From NCBI GenBank assembly GCA_027579435.1, contig JANBPK010001486.1:1-64000 (forward strand): a stretch of DNA of 64,000 bases, read 5' to 3'. This document shows, one piece after another, positions 58,114 to 64,000 of the stretch. Source of the DNA: Candolleomyces eurysporus. Its lineage: Eukaryota > Basidiomycota > Agaricomycetes > Agaricales > Psathyrellaceae. A model generated the notes under the pieces. It saw nothing but the letters and a program-made list of their open reading frames with translations. It searched no databases and was not told the DNA's origin. The number at the start of each line of letters is the position of its first letter. Position 1 is the stretch's first letter. Made by a program: the position numbers and the translations under genes.

Positions 58114-58555
58114 GTAATTGGAGGGGGATGTCCTTGAAGTAGTCGCAAGCGTCCTGGGCATAGCATTTCACTTTGAAGATTTGGCTTGCATCACACTTGC
58201 TCCCGGCATATGTAAGTTGTTTCTCAAGCTCTCGGAGTGATAAGTAAGTATGGAGCAAGTGTTTGAATNGGGGGGATGCTCCGAGGGTCGGTATTTTGGA
58301 GCAACATCCATCCCCTACAGGTTCTTTGAGATATCGTTTCGGCTGATGCGTTTTGGGGAAGTCCTCCCAGCGCTTTTGTTTGGCTTCCTCTATCATCGTC
58401 CCATATCTGATCCTTGCTTCGCAATATTCTCTATGCGAGTGGTGCGAGTGGGGGTATCTGAGTGTGGGAGCTAGCAAGGATGTCGCATGACGTAGAACAA
58501 CATCTGACAGCCCATGCGACTTGCATTCGTCGTCGCCGGTGGAGAGGAGAGTCAA
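58114..58555 (-). mobile_element. Fragment of a non-LTR (LINE) retrotransposon ORF2
   Basis: The minus-strand frame contains EYCEARIRYGTMIEEAKQKR, then WEDF, a shortened segment, KRYLKEPVGDG and SKIPTL. This is the linker between endonuclease and reverse transcriptase that recurs in fungal LINEs, where a W-E-D-F motif is followed by W-T-A-N-R-Y and D-G-G-x-x-R-I-P-x-L. The WTA portion is deleted, and an N at 58269 sits beside a G run just after. No reverse-transcriptase catalytic motif is present, so it is a short relic. Confidence 0.5.
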
Positions 58556-58995
58556 CTTTCAGATGGCGTTCTAGATTTTGCAGTGTCCGAANTTTTTTTG
58601 CAGCCTTTCCTTCACTTGCAAAGCACAAAATGATTCTTGTGCTCTGGCTCGGATGCCACACGCCACACGTTCAGACCACGGTGACTACTCGATGACGCTA
58701 TCCAAAGGGGGCCATAAAGCCGTTCTTTCCATCCTCCAATGCTTGAAGTTGGATCCTTGAACGTTCAGCTCGATGACCTTCCAGGTGAGGGCTGAGGTTT
58801 GACATAACTTTGGAATGCACAAAGTTATTATCAAGAAACTGAGAAAGATGCGAAGAGATAACGTATAAGTGAACGAGTCTGGATAGGCTGAATACAGGCG
58901 ATAAGGTAGATATAGAGAGGTCGGCGTCAGCCACACAGGCGGCTGAAGGACAACGGCAATTTCGCAATAGTTATGCCGCTGGCAATACAACAAAG
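58556..58995. other. Intergenic between the LINE relic and the Plavaka-like gene
   Basis: About 440 bp, with an N at 58592 beside a T run. It is the 3' flank of the Plavaka-like gene. No gene or repeat was recognised. Confidence 0.45.
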
Positions 58996-61900
58996 CTAAT
59001 ACCCATGCATTTCTATCTCGTCCTCATCCAGTTCATGGACTTCATCATTTCTACCCACTTCGTCAGCGTCGGTGTCGCGATCACTATCGCTATCACTGTC
59101 GCCGTTGCTGTCGTTGTTATTGCCCCGCTTGTCATTGGGGTTGAGAGATTCCGTTAAGAGACCTTTCTTGATATCAAGCTCTTCGGCTCTTGAGGGTTCG
59201 GCATGGATTGCTTCTTGACCAAATGAAATGTTTTGAGGAGGCGGGAGAACTGGCAGCACGGGTTCCGATGGCTTTTGCAGGGATGGATGTTGATGATGGG
59301 AAGACTGCCCCTCAGTCCAATGCCCCACCCCTAAGTTGATTTGATAGCGCATAAACATATCGCGGTCGACGAATCTTGCAAGCATGTAAGTAATATCTCA
59401 TGTCGGAGACTGATTCAGCAAAGCTTACCTATTTATGTAGTACTCTTTCCAATCAAATCCATCACCAGCCATCTCTGATTTTCCTCGACCATCTTCGGAT
59501 ACCCGGCCTTTGCAAAAGCGGGGTATGATATGCGATGCTCGAAGAACAACGTTGGGATCAATGAATGAGATCGCATCAGGAGAGGTTATTGAGGGGAATA
59601 CGACAGTATCGAGTTCGGGAAGAGAGGCGGAAGTCGAGTTGAAGTGATTGGTGGGGTTGGTGGAACTTGAATACCATCGAACCCTTAGGAATTCCATTCG
59701 AATCGGAGTGTAGTCACGTACGCCTGAAACAGCTTCTCCAACATAATAGACGTGGGCATGGTAGATTCCCAGAACACGAGCATAGAGGTATGGGTGGTGA
59801 GCAAGAGTGTCTCTGTTGTATTGGGGGTTTGGAATCATGATGTTGCAGACATCAGAGTTGACGTGTATGACATCCTCATCTCTCCGTACATCATAGGTGG
59901 TGTACTTCAGCCTCATGATTTTGTGGGAGAAGATTCGGTGATCCTTGAATGCAAGATACGAGGGATCTAGGGAAGGGATTGTGCCATGTGTCTCTTGACC
60001 TTGGTAGCGCGCCCTCAAGTTTGAAGCCATTCTGGGAAGCAGGTGGTCCCGCAGATCTGAGAGGAACGTCTGTGGAAGAATTTTAGTCAGATATTCCGAA
60101 GAGATCCATGGACCAAACTACCTTTCCTAGTGGATCAACTTCAACGTCGCTGGGCTGGGGTTCACCAATAAAAGAAAGACCCAGGAGGGAGATGGGATAA
60201 TTTTCGTTGATGCCGATATGATGATGGATGTCGACCTTTCTAGCTGCCCTTCGTTGCTCTTCTATCTGCTTTTTGGTTTCCTTAGATGCATTGATTTGAG
60301 TGCGAATGGCGCGAATACGAGCTGCCTTGCGCTCATGGCGAACAACCTCTTCACGGATCTTCTTTTTTGAGGAGCGCCGATACCATTTTTTGGGGAGTCG
60401 GTGCATGAGTTCACCCTAATCGAGGACATTGGCCAATCAGTGAGGAGACGTCTCTTCACATTATCAACTCACCACCTCCGTCGTAAATGAATCGCAGGTA
60501 CCAAAAGTCCTAATGGTTTTGACGTAGTCGCCGAGAAAATGGAACTTGGGCGTCTGAATATTGAGTGTGACAAGTTTTGGTTTTGATTTTGAATCCACAG
60601 ACTTTCCTTTGCTTGAACCTTGCTGGTTGCTGCTCTCCGAAGGTTGGGAGGACTAAGGACCAGGCAGGTCAATAGATTAAAGACCAACAGAACAGAAGGG
60701 TCACTCACACTTGCTTCCGGTACCATTGGGACCGCTGGCATCTCTTGATTGGACTCCAATAGGCCGGAAGACTCTGATTGAGGGGAAATGGCGTCAGATG
60801 CTGCAGCGAAGGTCGGGGAGCTGGGCTGTGTTCTGCTGGTTCTCTCTGCTTGGTCAATATCTCTGTTTGAGGTACGCAATTTCCCTTTTGTTTCTTTTGA
60901 TTTGCGCCGTGATCCAGAGAGCTGTACTTTGATGTCAAGAAGGGATTAATGAGGGGGTATTGTGAATTCTCACCGCAGCTGAGCGTCCTGAACGAGACTT
61001 GTTTGCTTTTATTACCCGAGCAGCAGTCTCTGGTAGCGATGGCAAAGGGTTGGGAGAGTATGGTGCCTCAAGGACAGTTGACGTTGAAGGCAAAGCGCAA
61101 CGTGCAGGAGGCGCGGTCGACGGCCCAGACTCATCTGCAGTCGCTTTGTCTTTTGCGAGTTTTGCTTTGCTTGCCGCCTTTTTTTTGTTCCCGTTTGACA
61201 CGTTTTGCTACCTCAATGGCCAACTCCTTGGTCTGGATCTGGGAGCATACGTTGGCAATGAATTGCCGGAAAGAATCGCCAAGTTTGATAGTAGCCTCAT
61301 CTAAAAGATCCAAGGTCGCATCTGTGTGTAATCGGAGCTTTGCCAGAGCATGCCACTTGGCACAGGATGACAGGATAAGAACTATCTCCCGAGAGTGTTC
61401 TTCGTGAGGAACCAACCCATCGAAAACAGGGATGGCGCACTTTTGAGTTGGGGTCAGCAGAAGGTGATGGTAGTCAGAGTTCATGACTCACCTGCAGGAG
61501 TTGCTCATAGTCTCGGGCTGCCTTCCTCTTGAACTCGGAGACGTTTTCTGAGAACCGTCTCACAGATGTTCCAAATCTCGGAACAAGACGGTATCTAACC
61601 CAATATATCATACCATACATTGCGGTTAGACCAATCACAGTGTCGAGTAAAAAAGCTCACCGCCTGTCGAGTTCATGGACAAGAACTTCATGTTTGGAAG
61701 ATGCTTCAAGGATCCGGATGAGATGTATAAAGAGACTCTTCCAAACTCCAATTTCAAATTCGTGCATAAGGTCGACGACCAAGGCCGAAAAGATATCAAA
61801 GTTGGTTGATTTGAGCCGGACTGAGAACGCATTCTAGTTTCAACCAGCGTTAATACTGTATCATAGATGCAGAGGGGCGGTAAGAACTCTCACCATAACT

Positions 61901-64000
61901 GGTTGGAGGGACTCAGGCTTCAGAAGTCGCTCCACATGTGTACCTGAAATTGCAGCACCATCGTTGAACACTTTGATCCTGGCTTCCTCCACCGTTGACT
62001 GCCTGGAGGCATCGTCCTTCCTAGCATAATTCTCACGGAATATACGATCTGCTTCCGTACCTAGCTGATCAAGCTTGTCTTTGGTAATTAGGCAACGGGG
62101 GCAAGGGCAGCCCCCGTTACTTCTAATTGTCGCAATCAAAACCCTACAAGGTCACGGTAATGCTGAGTGAAATGAGAAGCAGAGATATGCCAGTATAGCT
62201 TACTTTTCAGGGTAATCAGCCGAATAGATAAATATTCGAATGTAGAATCGACGCTCGATCCCATCCTGACACATGATGACAATTCCGTGTCGAATGGCTT
62301 CCAAGAGTTCGTCATCGAGCAGGATCTGCCACTGAGCATGGAACATCTCATTCTTGCAGTGTGACATGAATGATTTGGGCGGTATCCTTCCACCCGTCTT
62401 CCTAGTAACATAGTCTTTGAAGTCAGGGGAGAGCTAACGGGGAAATCTCTGAGACTCATGTCATGCTTCAACAAGATGCGCAACCCTTACCTTGTCAAAA
62501 AAAAGCAACGATGTGGCAGAGATTTGATGAAGGCTTGCAACGGTGATACTTGGATTCATTGCCGAAGAACATGTATAGGGGCCAGAGTTTTTCGTCGCTG
62601 AAGGACGTCAAATGTGTTTGGTCAGACCAATGCATTAGACCAACTACAACCCGAGGTCTGGTGCAGCCAGGAGGTGGGGGGGGAGTCCTGCAGCTCTCGA
62701 TGGGCCTGCAGAAACGCGTCTGAATTATATAGCTCAGAATGAACCCGCATGGCTGGGGTGTCCGGGTCTGGCTGCCACAGAACCTCGAATGGGTCGTAAT
62801 GGAAATGGTCCATATCTGGGCTGTTGAGGATTTTCTCCTGGACGATTGAGACGATGCTTCGATGATACAGGGTGCCTACATTTTGTCTTTCGACAGCGCC
62901 ACCAATGGGGATGGGGATGGTAATTGGGGTAGTCTTCCATCCGTCGTCATCGACCCAGTCTTCCTCGTCATCAGTGCTCCCAACGTGTTCCAAACTTTTC
63001 CTGTTGTCCCCAAGCACGTCAAATATTCGAGGCCAATTGGCCTTTGCGATGTCTTCTGCAAATCCGGGAGTTTGAGCTAGCTGAACAAGCTTCTGCAATT
63101 TCGCAATGGATAGGTCAGGGCCGCTGTCGATGTACCATTCACCAAGCTCAAAGCTCGAAAGGTTGGGAAATGGCGCCACCAAAGGCGGCGGGACCATTGA
63201 ANGGGGGGTTGTGGCTGGCCTCTTCTGGTGTATTGGCGTGATTAGTTGAATCGTAAAGATCGTCAAGGTTGATCCACCCTTCCGGGTCATGTGTGGGGAG
63301 CGAAGTTGAATAATATCTTCGTCGAAGGTGAAAAGTATTAGCAGGTCCTTCGATATGAGCTGGCTTGGGCAGGGAGCTGCGGAAGGCTTGCAGACGTTTG
63401 AAAGGATTTCCTAGAGCTAAGAATGTCAAGCTAGCCCTGACGAAGATGAGCAGTAAGGCTTACCAGCGGGTGGAAGAAATGCGTCTTGATTGGTTCGAAG
63501 TGGTTCAGGGAGCCGGTCATTTGTCCGAAATCTTTCTACGTTACGGCGAGTCCTTCTTAACGCAATAGGGAGATCATCAGGATTCATAGGGTTTGTTGAT
63601 GCTGGTGGGTTCGGCGACAATTGGTGGCTTCTTTGACCGTCAGGAAATGCTGGGTTGGGGTCCCGGAGGCCAGGTCCTGGCTCCTGTTCCGAGCTTGGTA
63701 AAGTTTGAGTGTTCGAGACGCCAGCGGATGTAGGGTCAGCGGAAGCAGAAGGGTGTTGAGTAGCCTTCATGGGCTCCGAAGGGCCGGAAGCTTGCTCCGG
63801 GATCTGTGTTCTAAGTCAGTGACATGATGGTGCATTTGAGGGTCGACCATCTTACCTTGCGTGGTCTAAATTGAGAACCTCTGAGGCCAATCTGAATATT
63901 TTTTTTTTTCAGATACTTTCTGTTTCTTGCACTTGTCCGTCTGCATGTCCCGAGTAGCTGGAAAAGAAGCCTGGAATTCTTCCTGAGCCCGCATGCAATA
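58996..64000 (-). CDS. Plavaka-like transposase-related protein, 5' end beyond window
   Basis: A very large multi-exon gene read right to left. Early exons (63.8-62.6 kb) contain WINLDDLYDSTNHA and, after dropping the N at 63202, FPNLSSFELGEWYIDSGPDL and FEVLWQPDPDTPAMRVHSEL. Next come RKTGGRIPPKSFMSHCKNEM, IRIFIYSADYPEK, CPCPRCLITKDKL, VVDLMHEFEIGVWKSLF and PKFHFLGDYVKTIRTFGT. Last are YTTYDVRRDEDVIHV, HHPYLYARVLGIYHAHVYY and FVDRDMFMRYQINLGVGH, ending in an acidic tail at 58996. This order is that of the long Agaricomycete proteins called Plavaka transposases (CACTA-like group). No terminal repeats are visible because the element extends past the window, and a domesticated copy is possible. 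All reading frames seen appear joinable, so it may be intact. Confidence 0.6.

Noticed and set aside
1..64000. CRISPR arrays, operons, ribosome-binding sites, bacterial-type terminators
   Set aside because: The window is eukaryotic nuclear DNA with spliced genes; no such structures were seen.

Overview
This window is nuclear DNA of a filamentous basidiomycete, most likely an Agaricomycete. The genes are split by many 45-70 bp GT-AG introns, and the families present are typical of mushroom-forming fungi: NACHT-WD40 and other NACHT STAND NTPases, a Plavaka-like transposase, a DOPA-dioxygenase family protein, a PL14-like secreted lyase and intron-containing tRNA genes. I could not identify the species. 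All calls come from reading the sequence; no database search was run.

Layout. 1-1.5 kb: a decayed partial copy of REV1 and its 3' flank. 1.6-5.8 kb (-): a NACHT-WD40 STAND protein. 8.3-12.6 kb (+): REV1, the translesion DNA polymerase. 14.1-15.7 kb (+): a secreted protein made of repeated modules, with a degenerate module copy. 16.0 kb: tRNA-Gly(GCC). 16.3-28.2 kb is a housekeeping block: ALG2 (+), a DOPA 4,5-dioxygenase family protein (+), a CE4 chitin/polysaccharide deacetylase (-), PRPP synthetase (-) and glutamate 5-kinase with a PUA domain (-). 29.4-30.1 kb: remains of an MFS transporter. 30.5-42.1 kb: three paralogous NACHT NTPases (one +, two -), interspersed with a second tRNA-Gly(GCC), a PL14-like secreted lyase and a second decayed relic of the secreted-module gene. 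43.1-45.2 kb (-): a class I histone deacetylase.

45.6-52.1 kb (+): a host gene cut by a 5.9 kb DNA transposon. The element has perfect 16-bp terminal inverted repeats and an 8-bp target-site duplication. It carries one seven-exon gene for a protein of about 1,724 residues, with an N-terminal BED-like zinc finger, an RNase-H-like transposase core and a C-terminal PHD finger. Removing the element and one duplication copy restores the host frame exactly. This is the strongest candidate for something little described in the window.

52.1-56.9 kb is gene-poor. It is followed by an unrecognised ORF (+), a LINE fragment (-) and a large Plavaka-like transposase gene (-) that runs off the right edge.

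A technical point affects the whole annotation. Most single Ns lie at the edge of a homopolymer run. In at least eight coding places the frame is restored by dropping the N, so these breaks are probably assembly artefacts rather than mutations.
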